This document shows, one piece after another, positions 51,456 through 61,481 of a DNA stretch of 64,000 nucleotides; the stretch's first letter is position 1, and the number at the start of each line of letters is the position of its first letter. Both the position numbers and the translations under genes were made by a program. The stretch comes from Pyxidicoccus trucidator (GTDB lineage Bacteria > Myxococcota > Myxococcia > Myxococcales > Myxococcaceae): assembly GCF_010894435.1 (NCBI RefSeq), contig NZ_JAAIXZ010000001.1:1332322-1396321 (forward strand). The letters are read 5' to 3'. The notes below the pieces were generated by a model. That model did not search any database. It saw only the letters and a program-made list of their open reading frames with translations, and was not told where the DNA came from.

Positions 51456-52847
51456 CTACTCCTTCATCACCTGCGCGGCCTTGAGCTGGCCCACCAGCTC
51501 CTCCGCGCCGGGAGTCTTCTTCTCCGCCAGCGCGCGCAGCCGCATGGCCACCTGTGGCGTGAGGGACTCCATCAGCGCGCTCCGCAGGGCATCTCGCCCG
51601 AAGCCCGGAGCCTCAAGCGCCGGCCCGAGCAGCTCCACGGCCCGCCGGTCCTTCAGCCGCAGCAGCGCCGCCGTGGCCTGCGCACGGGCACCCGGACACT
51701 TGCTCGCGAGCTTGAAGGCGGTGTCCGCCGCCTCGCGTCCCTTCACGAAGCCCAGCAGCTTCACGCTCCCACCGCCAGAGGTGTCCCGGCAGAACACCGT
51801 CTGGAGGATGGCGGCCTTGGCCTCCGGCTGGCCCTGTCGAGCCGCCGCCTCCAGCGTCTCGTCCTGGACGAAGGAGCCGTCCACCTTGAAGGTCACCTTC
51901 ACCGGGACGTCGAAGCCCGCGTTGACGAGCTTCGCCGCCAGCAGGTTGCGCTCGTTCTCGGGGTAGCGCGCCAGGTCCTTCGCCGCCCTCGCCCCCGCAG
52001 CCTTCCGGGCGCCCATGGCCAGCCACTGCTCGGTGGCCACCGGCACCAGCAGATTCGGCAGGTACCGGCCGCGCTCGGCCACCGCCTCGTACAGCGCCAC
52101 CGCGCACCCCGGAGCCACCTCCAGCGACTCCCCCGGCCCCGCTCGCACCGGTACCCGCAGCTCGTCATTGGAGCGCGACCACCCCGAGGCCGTCGCCGTG
52201 CCCGAGGCCAGCCGGTCCACCCACACCGCGTCCACGTCCGAGGGCTCCTGACAGGTCTTCGCGTCCCGCAGCTCCGCGGCCCGCTCGGACAGGGAGCGCG
52301 CATCGTCATTCAGGGTCTGCGCGTACGTCCCGGGCTTCGCCTGCATCATCGCGCAGCGCACGAAGGTGTCCGCCCACAGCAGCAGCCACGGCTCCTTCTC
52401 CTGCCGCAACCGCTCCACGGCGCCCGGCAACCCGTCGGGCGTCGAGGTCGCCGCCAGCAGCGCCATGGCCCGGTCGAACGGCTCCGCCGAGGTCTCCGCC
52501 CGCTGGCGCAGCTCCGGTGTCTCCACCAGCAGCTTGAGGGCCAGCTTCGCCACCTTCTCCGGCAGCGCGGACTGTCCCGGGTGAGAGCCCATGCGGTGCA
52601 TGGCGAACATCATGCAAGCCCGAGGGCCCGCCGCCAGCGCCAGCGCCCTCTCCTCGCCGCTCACCCGCGCCAGCTTCACCAGCACGTCGTACGCGGCGGC
52701 GCCCCCCTTTCGCAGCGAAGCCTCCGCCGCCTCCTCCTTCCCCGGCTTGTCCAGCGCGTAGGCCGCCTGCCACAGCGCGGAGTCATCAGCGGCCTGCGCC
52801 GCCCCCGTGAGCACGAGGAAGGCGAGGAGAAGGGCGAGGCGGGGCAT
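51456..52847 (-). CDS. secreted helical-repeat protein of unknown function
   Basis: A 463-residue protein with a signal peptide (LALLLAFLVLTGAAQA). The mature part is largely helical, with repeat-like segments similar in style to HEAT (AVERLRQEKEPWLLLW, RLKDRRAVELLGPAL). It has six cysteines, likely forming disulfides. The ATG at 52847 is preceded by AGGAGG. It is eight bases upstream of the zinc-ribbon/HEAT gene, so one exported and one cytoplasmic repeat protein are made together. No function is assigned. Confidence 0.68.
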   Translation of the reverse strand: MPRLALLLAFLVLTGAAQAADDSALWQAAYALDKPGKEEAAEASLRKGGAAAYDVLVKLARVSGEERALALAAGPRACMMFAMHRMGSHPGQSALPEKVAKLALKLLVETPELRQRAETSAEPFDRAMALLAATSTPDGLPGAVERLRQEKEPWLLLWADTFVRCAMMQAKPGTYAQTLNDDARSLSERAAELRDAKTCQEPSDVDAVWVDRLASGTATASGWSRSNDELRVPVRAGPGESLEVAPGCAVALYEAVAERGRYLPNLLVPVATEQWLAMGARKAAGARAAKDLARYPENERNLLAAKLVNAGFDVPVKVTFKVDGSFVQDETLEAAARQGQPEAKAAILQTVFCRDTSGGGSVKLLGFVKGREAADTAFKLASKCPGARAQATAALLRLKDRRAVELLGPALEAPGFGRDALRSALMESLTPQVAMRLRALAEKKTPGAEELVGQLKAAQVMKE

Positions 52848-52917
52848 GGGACCTCCTGCGGGGACACGGAAGCGGCGTCATCCTACACGCAGGAAAGCCT
52901 GAGCCCGCGAGGGAGAC

Positions 52918-53604
52918 TCAGCGGGTGACGGTGGGAAGCGCCCGGCCCTCCAGCCACGCGTCGAGCATCCCGTCCTCCAGCAGCCGCCCGACGACGTGGT
53001 AGCGCGAGAGCATGGCCGGCGAGGTGAGCGCGTCCTCGCAGAGGGCCTCCGCCGTCCCGAGATAGGAGGAGTGGCACATCCACACGCGGGAGCCGTCATT
53101 CCAGAGGAAGCCCACGTGGTAGTCGAGCCCGACGACGTACAGGCCCTCGCCCTCACGCGTCACGCGGTGGACGACCTCGCTCACCGGACGGTTCCGGAAG
53201 CGCCAGGTCCGCCGGGGCGGCGCGAGCGTCTTCACGATGTGCTCGGCGGGCTGCTGCGCCATCCGCACCCGCTCCACGCGGAAGCCGGCGTCCTCGAGCA
53301 CGGTGGACACAAGATAGCCACAGGCGATGCCTCCTGAGCGCGGCGTCCGCGTGGTTCCGTAGAACTCCCACGGCGTGCCGTGCCACGCGGGCAGCACCTG
53401 TCCGGTGAGGGCCTGGAGCACGACGGTACGTGCCTCACTGCGGACGGCGGCGCGGTCCACGCCCCGTACGCGCCACCGCGTGGCGAGCTCCTCGCGCCGG
53501 GCCGTGAGCTCCGCGAGGACCTCTGGATAGGGCCGCTCCCGCGCGAGAGGACCTTCCTCCACCGGGAGTGAGGTGAGGGCCACGAGCAGCAGGACGGAGA
53601 GCAT
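52918..53604 (-). CDS. putative secreted papain-like (NlpC/P60-type) cysteine hydrolase
   Basis: A 228-residue protein with a leader beginning MLSVLLLVALTSLPV. GGIACGYLVSTVLEDAGF puts a cysteine (Cys95) at the start of a helix, as in papain-like and NlpC/P60 enzymes, and GLDYHVGFLWND supplies the His (His163) on a following strand; VWMCHSS may be the third element. The family cuts peptidoglycan stem peptides or amides. Family membership is tentative. The start at 53604 is fixed by the leader. It is divergent from the phospholipase-D-like gene. Confidence 0.55.
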   Translation of the reverse strand: MLSVLLLVALTSLPVEEGPLARERPYPEVLAELTARREELATRWRVRGVDRAAVRSEARTVVLQALTGQVLPAWHGTPWEFYGTTRTPRSGGIACGYLVSTVLEDAGFRVERVRMAQQPAEHIVKTLAPPRRTWRFRNRPVSEVVHRVTREGEGLYVVGLDYHVGFLWNDGSRVWMCHSSYLGTAEALCEDALTSPAMLSRYHVVGRLLEDGMLDAWLEGRALPTVTR

Positions 53605-53748
53605 GTGGAAGTGGACGCCCGAACGCTTCCAGCCGTTCCCTCCGCGCAGTCGAAACCCACCCGCTGGCGCGAACACGATTCCAGTGATTTACAGATATTT
53701 CTTCATTTCATCCCGTAGCACGGCGGCGATGAACCTCGGGAGAGCACC

Positions 53749-55026
53749 ATGCTTTCGACGACGTCCGGCAGCGGCCTTTCGCTTCAACGAGTACTCGCCG
53801 TGGTCCTCTGTACGTGGGCCTTCCTCGGCTGCGAGCCCGAGCCCTCCGAGCCTGACGTGGGCGGCGCGGACCTGGGCTCGGTCCAGGCGGGCATCAGCTC
53901 CGCGTCCGGGACGCTGGGAGGCAAGCGGGTCTGGGCGCACTTCAACAACCCGCCCGCGTTCGCCGGCCGGGACTACACCATCACCGACGAGCTGAAGCGG
54001 CTCATCAACAACGTGCCGGCGGGCGGCACCATCCGGGGCGCCATCCACTCGCTGAGCATCGACGGAGTCGCGGATGCGCTGCTCGCGGCGCAGAACACCC
54101 GGGGCGTCACGGTGTACCTGGTGCTGGACGGAAAGAATGCGCCGTCCACGGACCCGGCGGTGAACACCATCCGGCAGATTGCCAACCACAAGTTCTGCAC
54201 CAACTCGAGCGGTGGTGGCGGCTGCATCGGCACGGGCTCCGCCGGCAACATGCACACGAAGCTGTTCACGTTCAGCGCCACCACGGACCCGAGCGGAGTG
54301 CTCCATCCGTACGTCTCGTGGTTCGGCTCGGCGAACCTGACGTACGCGAGCGGCACGGATGCGTTCAACAACACGATTACGGTCTACGACGCGGAGACGC
54401 TGTACACCGGCCTGAACGCCAACTTCACGGACATGTACAACCGGCGTCACTACGCCAGCAACGACTACTACGACTCGGCCAGCGGACGGGGCTACTACCT
54501 GACAAATCCGGCGGACGGGTATGCCTCTCCCGAGGCGATTGGGCAGACGGACACCATCGTCACGCGGCTCAACGACATCACCCCCGACGCGAACTGCCGG
54601 GTCCGCATCGGCATGTCCTTCGTCACCACCGGGCGCCCCGAGCTGCTGGCGCAGATCAAGCGCATGAAGGCCGGGGGCTGCGCGGTGTGGATGGTTGTCA
54701 GCGGCAACGCGACGGACGGCATCGATATGTCGCAGTCCGTCTACAACGACCTGCTCACCGCGGGCGTCTCCATCCGCCGTCGCGACAAGGTGCACGACAA
54801 GTTCTTCGCCGTGTACGGCAAGTTCGGCACCAGCTACGCGTACCGGGTGTACACGGGCTCGCAGAACTGGTCGCAGGATGCGCTGAACGAGAACGAGGAG
54901 ATCTTCGTGAAGCTGGCGCCGGAGACGGGCTCGGTGCGCCCCATCTACGACGCGTTCTACACGCACTTCAACGACGCATATAACGGCGGTGTAACTTGCT
55001 CCCGGACCAACTACCCCTGCCGTTGA
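53749..55026 (+). CDS. phospholipase D-like lipoprotein
   Basis: A 425-residue lipoprotein (lipobox ending at Cys28, FLGC). Two HKD-type half-sites are visible: MHTKLFTF (His169, Lys171) followed by FGSANLT, and VHDKFFAVYGK (His348, Lys350) followed by YTGSQNWSQ. This is the two-lobed PLD-superfamily arrangement. It could cleave phospholipids or act as a nuclease outside the cell; lipid anchoring plus secretion suits prey attack. The start ATG at 53749 is preceded by GGGAGAG and an A+T-rich spacer that may hold the promoter. A broken lipoprotein gene follows 21 bases after its stop. Confidence 0.88.
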   Translation: MLSTTSGSGLSLQRVLAVVLCTWAFLGCEPEPSEPDVGGADLGSVQAGISSASGTLGGKRVWAHFNNPPAFAGRDYTITDELKRLINNVPAGGTIRGAIHSLSIDGVADALLAAQNTRGVTVYLVLDGKNAPSTDPAVNTIRQIANHKFCTNSSGGGGCIGTGSAGNMHTKLFTFSATTDPSGVLHPYVSWFGSANLTYASGTDAFNNTITVYDAETLYTGLNANFTDMYNRRHYASNDYYDSASGRGYYLTNPADGYASPEAIGQTDTIVTRLNDITPDANCRVRIGMSFVTTGRPELLAQIKRMKAGGCAVWMVVSGNATDGIDMSQSVYNDLLTAGVSIRRRDKVHDKFFAVYGKFGTSYAYRVYTGSQNWSQDALNENEEIFVKLAPETGSVRPIYDAFYTHFNDAYNGGVTCSRTNYPCR

Positions 55027-55047
55027 TTCGGTAGCAGGATCCGCGCA

Positions 55048-55350
55048 ATGCCCTCCTCCCTCCGCTCCGTGAGCGTCGCCGTGCTGTTCCTGCTGTCGGG
55101 AGCGTGTACGCGCATGGAGCGCCCCCTGGAGGAGGGCTGGCCCGAGAAGCTCGACTTCTCGCGGCTTCCTCGCCACGCGCAGCAGGAGTCGCAGTCGCAG
55201 GAGAACCTGTCCCGGCTGGAGAGACTGGGCGATGAGCGCACGTACTCGCGCACCTACCCGCAGCAGGGCCCGTTCCATGGCAGCATGCCGGTCGTCACCC
55301 TCATCTACGGGCCTGAGCGCGACGAGTTCTACGTGCAGGGGGACTGCATA
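55048..55350 (+). pseudogene. lipoprotein gene truncated by mobile DNA
   Basis: The first 100 or so codons read as a lipoprotein (lipobox ending at Cys20, LLSGAC) with a charged mature part ending near GDCIMGHIP. Beyond about 55350 the frame runs on, but the sequence is that of an IS91-like element on the other strand. The gene is therefore broken. It may once have formed a pair with the phospholipase-D-like lipoprotein 21 bases upstream. Confidence 0.65.
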
Positions 55351-55518
55351 ATGGGACACATCCCCACTGTGCGCCCCCTCGGACGCTGGCGGCCCGTGGC
55401 CCTCGATGGGATGCGCGGCCCCCCGCCGCCTGCTTGCGCGCGCACTGCTTGCCTGTCGGGCGGCCTCTGTGGCCCAGCCGGTGGCGCTGAAACCGAGGTG
55501 TCGGGGGGCCTCTGCCCT

Positions 55519-55785
55519 TCAGTGCAGCCGCTCCCCTTGGGGCGGGCCGCGTGCAGATGCCAGGGGCAAGGGGAGGGTGGGCAGCCCCAGGTGCCTCAAC
55601 ACCTCCTTGACGCTGGGGCCTTTCAGCACCGCCAGTACCCTCCGGCGCCCGCCGCAGCCAGGACAGGTGAAGACGTCGAAGTCGAAACTGCGCTTCAGCA
55701 GCGTCGCCCAGTCCAACCGCGCAGCGCGCTGCTTCCTCCGCACCTCCGCAGCGCCTGCTGGGGCCTGCGTCTTCGTCGGAACCAC
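55519..55785 (-). pseudogene. IS91-family transposase, C-terminal fragment
   Basis: On the minus strand, RAARLDWATLLKRSFDFDVF followed by TCPGCGGRRRVLAVLKGP and then RHLGLPT is the conserved C-terminal end of IS91/ISCR-type Y2 transposases, with its CxxC pair. The catalytic tyrosines and helicase-like region are missing. The sequence between this fragment and 55350 is probably the element's non-coding end, where insertion cut the lipoprotein gene. Confidence 0.75.
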
Positions 55786-55829
55786 GAACTCGTCCGAGTA
55801 CCTGCGCGCGGATTCGAGCGGCTACCGGC

Positions 55830-56268
55830 GGTGGTGGCCCCGTCAAGTGCACACGCATCGACATCGCGGGCCTGAAGCGCGACAGGGGCCAGTTCTGGGC
55901 GGAAGCCGTTGCGTGCTTTCGCATGGGTGAGGAGTGGTGGCTCGAAGAGAAGCAAGCCCAGTTCGCGGAGCGACACGCCCAGGAGCGCAGCGAGTCGGAC
56001 GGCGGCCCGGACGACACGATTCTCCAGTGGGTGTTTAGCTTGCCGACCGAGAAGCGCAACGAGGTGACGACCGAGCTGGTGGCCCGCAACGCGCTACTCC
56101 TCACGACGCCGGGGCAGATTCCGCGGCGTCCGCCTCGACATTGGCCGCGCCTTGCGACGCCTGGGCTTCCAACGCACCCAGCGGCGGATTGCCGGCATCC
56201 AGACGTGGGTCTACCTGCCGCCGGAGAACATCCGCACCGCTGCAACGCGATGGGCGCCGCCTGTTTCC
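55830..56268 (+). pseudogene. VapE-like (virulence-associated protein E) C-terminal remnant with frameshift
   Basis: The plus strand reads RIDIAGLKRDRGQFWAEAVA followed by GEEWWL, a stretch typical of the end of VapE/phage-primase-associated ATPases. The frame shifts near 56110-56130, after which the sequence resumes as RALRRLGFQRTQRRIAGIQT followed by WVYLP. The Walker motifs are absent. It is a phage- or island-derived leftover. The MITE is inserted just after it. Confidence 0.65.
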
Positions 56269-56271
56269 TTA

Positions 56272-56349
56272 GAGCTCCTAACAAAAGTAAGGGTTGGAGC
56301 CTCCTCCCGAGGGGAAGTTCCCCTCAAACCTGACTTTTGTTAGGAGCTC
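56272..56349. mobile_element. 78-bp MITE with 17-bp terminal inverted repeats and TTA target duplication
   Basis: Terminal arms at 56272-56288 and 56333-56349 are perfect 17-bp inverted repeats beginning GAGCTCCTAACAAAAGT. TTA occurs immediately outside both ends (56269-56271 and 56350-56352), as a target-site duplication. An internal 17-base palindrome (GAGGGGAAGTTCCCCTC, 56309-56325) adds a second hairpin. There is no room for a transposase; a full-length IS of the IS5 type with TA/TTA targets elsewhere in the genome may mobilise it. Confidence 0.82.
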
Positions 56350-56581
56350 TTACCGTGCGCTTCATGAGCCTCCCTCATGCACCCCACAGCCCATGCCTTA
56401 ACTTCTTGTAGTCTGAGGACCAGAACTGCTGTCCGGGGTGACCTCCACCGAGGGAAGGAAACTCACGCTCAGCGGGACCAAGTCGAGAAGTCGTAGAAAT
56501 TATGAATTACACACTAGTCATGGACTTCCGCTTAGTTCCGTAGTTCAACTTGCGGCTCTACCTGCTTTCACAGGAGCCGAA

Positions 56582-57517
<936 letters not shown>

Positions 57518-57618
57518 GGTGGCGCGCAGGTCTGTGCTGAGAGGGCAAGTCGGAGCGTTGGTGTAGGGCTGTCCTTGAATCAGGGAAAGCCCCTAGTCCT
57601 CAGACAGCATGATTCCGG

Positions 57619-57640
57619 GGCGCCTCTCCGAGGAGGCGCC
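57619..57640 (+). terminator. stem-loop after the collagen-like gene
   Basis: GGCGCCTC (57619-57626) pairs perfectly with 57633-57640 around a 6-base loop, about 100 bases past the stop. There is no T-run, so this is a possible rather than certain terminator. Nothing else recognisable lies in the gap 57518-57816. Confidence 0.45.
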
Positions 57641-57816
57641 TCAACTGTTGCCGCGCACGTATGTTGATGGTTCCACGGCGTTCCACGGACCGGGGCTTTG
57701 ATGGGCACCACAGGGAGGCCCGCGAAACTACCCCCTGTGTCAGGGAAGTTGTCGCCTCGGATGACCGGCAGAGCTGACCTCAAGAGATGCAAAGATGGCA
57801 CGCGGCTAAATATTGC

Positions 57817-58803
57817 CTATTCGCCTTCGTGCGACTGGGCGACCGGGGCGAAGGAGATGCCGTCGACGACCAGGGCTCGGCGGTTTCCTTCCTCGGACAG
57901 CCGCAGCGTCCACGCGTCCGGGGACAAGGATGCGTCGGACTCCGCCTCCACCAGCACCCAGCTCGAATCGACCGTGGTGACAGGAAACTCCTGCCACACG
58001 GATACGACCTTCAGGCGCTCGCCCCTGCTCCTCGTGAGCGATGCGTCCTTCGCAGTCCAGGGTTCCCCTGGCTGACTGAAGCGCAGCGATAGCTCCACGA
58101 GTACCCGGCGTCTCGCGCTGTAGGTGCGTACCTGATTCGCCATGAGCGCACCGCTCCGTAGCCGAAATGCCACCGCAGGGATTTTCCGCGCCACAACACC
58201 ATTGTCAGCGAGAACCGCGGAGACCCGAAGTGCCGTCAGACCAGTCAAGCCGCCTGGCGTGGCCTGGGCCCTGGTCAATTCCTCATGGCACTGGCGCACG
58301 GCCTCCCAGGCCTCTCGCACCTCTTGCTGGTAGGACTCCACCGGGCGTGGCTCGCGATACACCTCCACCAGTCGGTCCGCATGCGCCTCCCGTACCACCA
58401 GGACAAAGGTGGCTACAGGCGGGGCCGCACCATCCGCGAAGCGCACGGTCAGCCGCACCTGGTCGCCAGTCTTCAATTCATCGGAAGGAACCAGCCGGAG
58501 GACGGACTCTCCAAGCTCCAACCGCTGGAAGTCCGCTGACCGCTCCAACGCGACCTGGAGCCGTCCTACCGGCTCACCCGTGGGCCTCCCGTCGAAGGTG
58601 AGCACGGTGGAGATGCCGGGGCTGATGTGTATCTCTGGCTCCGCGTCGGCTGCTACGGCGCGAAGCTCGATGCGCCGAAGTCCTGCCTCGGGAGGAAAAC
58701 GCTGCGGCTGCGCGGCTGCAGTGGCGCCCACTCCCAAAGCGAGGGCGAGCGCCAGCAGGAAAACAGGGTGGACGGGCACGTGACGGAATCTCCTGCGCGC
58801 CAT
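57817..58803 (-). CDS. DUF2381 family protein (myxobacterial paralogue family), secreted
   Basis: A 328-residue protein with a signal peptide (HPVFLLALALALGVGATAA). It matches the DUF2381/TIGR02268 family, which is restricted to myxobacteria, often occurs in many copies and usually sits beside a Ser/Thr kinase gene, as here. The mature region is largely beta-strand with no enzyme motif; it includes RIELRAVAADAEPEIHISPG early on and a C-terminal DAWTLRLSEEGNRRALVVDG. ATG at 58803 chosen because GAAGG lies eight bases before it; 58809 and a GTG at 58830 are alternatives. It follows the kinase gene by 80 bases, so co-expression is likely. Confidence 0.85.
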   Translation of the reverse strand: MARRRFRHVPVHPVFLLALALALGVGATAAAQPQRFPPEAGLRRIELRAVAADAEPEIHISPGISTVLTFDGRPTGEPVGRLQVALERSADFQRLELGESVLRLVPSDELKTGDQVRLTVRFADGAAPPVATFVLVVREAHADRLVEVYREPRPVESYQQEVREAWEAVRQCHEELTRAQATPGGLTGLTALRVSAVLADNGVVARKIPAVAFRLRSGALMANQVRTYSARRRVLVELSLRFSQPGEPWTAKDASLTRSRGERLKVVSVWQEFPVTTVDSSWVLVEAESDASLSPDAWTLRLSEEGNRRALVVDGISFAPVAQSHEGE

Positions 58804-58883
58804 GGCCATGGCCTTCGCGAGTAGTGCCACGCCACTGTCCCTGACTTGCAGAGACCTCGGCCCGGGTAGCCATCAGCGGCGTT

Positions 58884-60920
58884 TCATTTGAAGCGCTTCA
58901 CCGTCATGAGCTTTCCTATCGGATGGACGAGCACGGTGCTGGGTTCGTCTCCAGGCCCCTCCACCGCCCAACCCAGTCTGCGGTCTTCATCCAGCAACAC
59001 CATGCAGACGGGGAATCTTTGGCCATCCCTCGTTCGAGCCTCGGTGAACCAGCCATGGACACGGCCCTTGGCGAAGAACAACCGTCCGGACACCGTGGTC
59101 CCCCGCCGGGGCAGGGTCCCCAACTGACGATCGAGCGCAAAGACCGCGGGGCCCTCGCGCGCAGGGGCCGGTCCCTCCTCATACTCATAGGGCACGAGGC
59201 TTCCATCCGGCTCCGATTCGCCGACCTTGTCGAACTGAAGCTGCGCCATCGCCTCCAAGGCGTCCGGAGGACACTCCTCGGGCGGAGGCCGTGCCTGTTG
59301 CAGCGCCGCGGGGAGCCGCGGCACCTCCACCTGCTGGGGACTCGCGCAGGCCGCGCCCACGCAGGTAGCGGTGAGCGCCGCTCCAAGCGCGCCGCGCACG
59401 GCGTCCGGAGTCTTCGCTCGCTGCTTCGCGGGGGGACTGGAGGGCTTCGAGGTCTTCACGTCGGAGGTGTCCTTGGCCTGGGTCATGGGTGCAGCATCCG
59501 CTCCGGGCGGGTTCTCCACCAAGGGTGGCGACACGGCGTCGCGAGGCCCCAGTGTCCCTCCGGAGGGCGCCTCTATCCGCGCGGGCGCGTCTTCCAGCGG
59601 TGGTTCCGAATGGAAGGTGGCCCCCACCTCTTCGGATGAAGGCCCTGACACTGCCCCGCGACCGGCGGCCACCCAGGCCACGAGGCCGAGCAGCACCACC
59701 ACACCGAGCGCCACACCCGCGCGGAACGCATGCTGTCTTGCCGTCGCCCAGGCGGCCCACCCACGAGGCGGCTCCGGCTCGCGACGATCCACGACAATCA
59801 GCGCCAGTCCGTGCTTTGCCGGGTCGGCCACGACCGACGGCGGCAGCAGCACGGCTCCGACAGCCCTCCGCCCACCCGTCGAGTGCCTCCTGGGCGGGGC
59901 CTCCAGCTCGGGCACCGGAGTCATCGGTGTCGCGGGCAAGACCGGGCGAACCGTGCGCCGCTCGGCGGGGTCGGCCGGCTCGGGTCCTTCCTCCCAGGCG
60001 AAGACGTGCTCCTCCCAGGCCTCCGCCGGACCGAGCGCCTGGGCCGCCTCCAGCGAATGGTGCAGCTCGCGCCCGGAGCCGTGGCGGGCCCAAGGTCTCT
60101 TCTCCAGCAGCCGCGCCACCACCTCGCTGAAGGCAGGCGGCACCCGGGGATTGATGACCGTCACGGGCGGCGGCACGTGCGCGAGAATGGCCAGCATCAA
60201 CAGGTCCCCCGGAAGGTCCGGGGGAAACGGATAGTGCCCCGCCAGGGCGCGGAAGAGGCACACGCCCAGCGCGTACAGGTCGTCTGTGGGCTGGAACGTG
60301 TAGCGCGCGCCCTCCTCGCGGAAGTACAGGCGGTGGAAGTCCACGGCCTCGGGGCTGCGCAGGTGCACGGTGCCTGGCGGCACCACCGTCGAGGTGAGCG
60401 TGCTGGCCCCTTCCTGCCGCCCCACGCCGAAGTCGATGAGTATCGGCTGCGTATCGCTCGCGCGGATGAGGATGTGCTCGGGCTTGAGGTCGCGGTGGTG
60501 CACGCCCCTCGCGTGCAGCCAGTCCAGCGTCAGGGCCAGGGTGCTCGCGACCCGCGCCAGCTCGCGCAGCGACGGGTTGGTCTTCTCCGCCCACAGGTGC
60601 AGGGGCAGTCCCTGGACCCAGTCCATGACGAAGTACAGGTGATTGCCCGCCACACCCCGAATGCTGCCCCAGTCATGGAAGCGCACCACATGCGGGTGGT
60701 CCGTCCGAGCGAGCAGCGCCACCTCGCGCTCGGCGCGCGCGTCCGACGGCCGCAGCGCCAGCTTGAGCGCGTAGCTCTCGCCGGGGACGTCTCCCTCCAC
60801 CCGGTACACCACGCCATAGCTGCCAGTCCCCAGCCGCTCGATGATGCGCCAGCGATTGACCTGGTCGCCGGGCAGCAGCTCCCATGGATATGCCCCGCTG
60901 TCTGCCGCCGGTCCGGACAT
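58884..60920 (-). CDS. membrane serine/threonine protein kinase paired with a DUF2381 gene
   Basis: A 678-residue kinase. The catalytic domain spans about residues 24-295: glycine loop GTGSYGVVY, ATP Lys53, HRDLKPEH (142-149) with the catalytic Asp, and DFG at 163-165. A long disordered linker, one transmembrane helix (about 400-419), and a C-terminal extracytoplasmic region with its own conserved block (GRLFFAKGRVHGWFTEARTR, then CMVLLDEDRRLGWAVEG) follow. The ATG at 60920 is preceded by GAGG; a TTG further up is less likely. It sits directly upstream of the DUF2381 protein and may signal with it. Confidence 0.92.
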   Translation of the reverse strand: MSGPAADSGAYPWELLPGDQVNRWRIIERLGTGSYGVVYRVEGDVPGESYALKLALRPSDARAEREVALLARTDHPHVVRFHDWGSIRGVAGNHLYFVMDWVQGLPLHLWAEKTNPSLRELARVASTLALTLDWLHARGVHHRDLKPEHILIRASDTQPILIDFGVGRQEGASTLTSTVVPPGTVHLRSPEAVDFHRLYFREEGARYTFQPTDDLYALGVCLFRALAGHYPFPPDLPGDLLMLAILAHVPPPVTVINPRVPPAFSEVVARLLEKRPWARHGSGRELHHSLEAAQALGPAEAWEEHVFAWEEGPEPADPAERRTVRPVLPATPMTPVPELEAPPRRHSTGGRRAVGAVLLPPSVVADPAKHGLALIVVDRREPEPPRGWAAWATARQHAFRAGVALGVVVLLGLVAWVAAGRGAVSGPSSEEVGATFHSEPPLEDAPARIEAPSGGTLGPRDAVSPPLVENPPGADAAPMTQAKDTSDVKTSKPSSPPAKQRAKTPDAVRGALGAALTATCVGAACASPQQVEVPRLPAALQQARPPPEECPPDALEAMAQLQFDKVGESEPDGSLVPYEYEEGPAPAREGPAVFALDRQLGTLPRRGTTVSGRLFFAKGRVHGWFTEARTRDGQRFPVCMVLLDEDRRLGWAVEGPGDEPSTVLVHPIGKLMTVKRFK

Positions 60921-61101
60921 GCCCTGCCTCGCCACGAGTTCCCGGCTCAACCTAGCAGGTCATCAACGTCCTTGCATACCTGATAGTGCGGGTCCACGGC
61001 TGGCGTGAGCGGTCCGGGCCCGGCCACGGGGCCCCAGACGGGACGGCCGGGCCCACATCCCCGGCCGCCCACCTCATGGCACACGTGCGCCCGAGCGACG
61101 C

Positions 61102-61344
61102 TCACGCCGCGGGCACGGGCCCGCTCCGCTGGCGCGCGGTGGCGCACGGGCCGCACACCTGGAGCTCACGGGCAATCTGGAGCCCCATACCGCCCGGGTC
61201 GTCCTTCCACCTCACGCGCCGGCCCTCGGCGTGGCGCTGGGTGCCTGGGCGGGCGGGGAACTCGGTGAGGCGGGTGGCCACGGTGACGCGGTGGCTGGAG
61301 ACACGAGGACCGACGGACTTCTGGCACGACTGACAGCGATACAT
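61102..61344 (-). CDS. small zinc-binding-type protein
   Basis: An 80-residue protein with two CxxC pairs (CQSCQK at the start, CGPCA near the end) that could hold one zinc ion. The middle is basic and includes WKDDPGGMGLQIARE. No enzyme motif is present. The start is the ATG at 61344; the ribosome site is weak. It lies 181 bases upstream of the kinase gene and on the same strand. Its reality rests on the paired CxxC motif and its clean length. Confidence 0.5.
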   Translation of the reverse strand: MYRCQSCQKSVGPRVSSHRVTVATRLTEFPARPGTQRHAEGRRVRWKDDPGGMGLQIARELQVCGPCATARQRSGPVPAA

Positions 61345-61481
61345 CGGAACAGCCAGGGAACGACAAGCCCGCGGGGTGGCTGAAGCCCCGAGGGACGGGT
61401 GACCGGCCGCGACAGTCGGCCGGAGTGGCTCCGCGCACCCTCCCCGACAGGGAAGGACACACGAAGCCGGGCGAGGCCCTC

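Noticed and set aside
56309-56325. Internal palindrome as a transcription terminator
   Set aside because: It is part of the MITE, has no T-run, and follows no intact gene.
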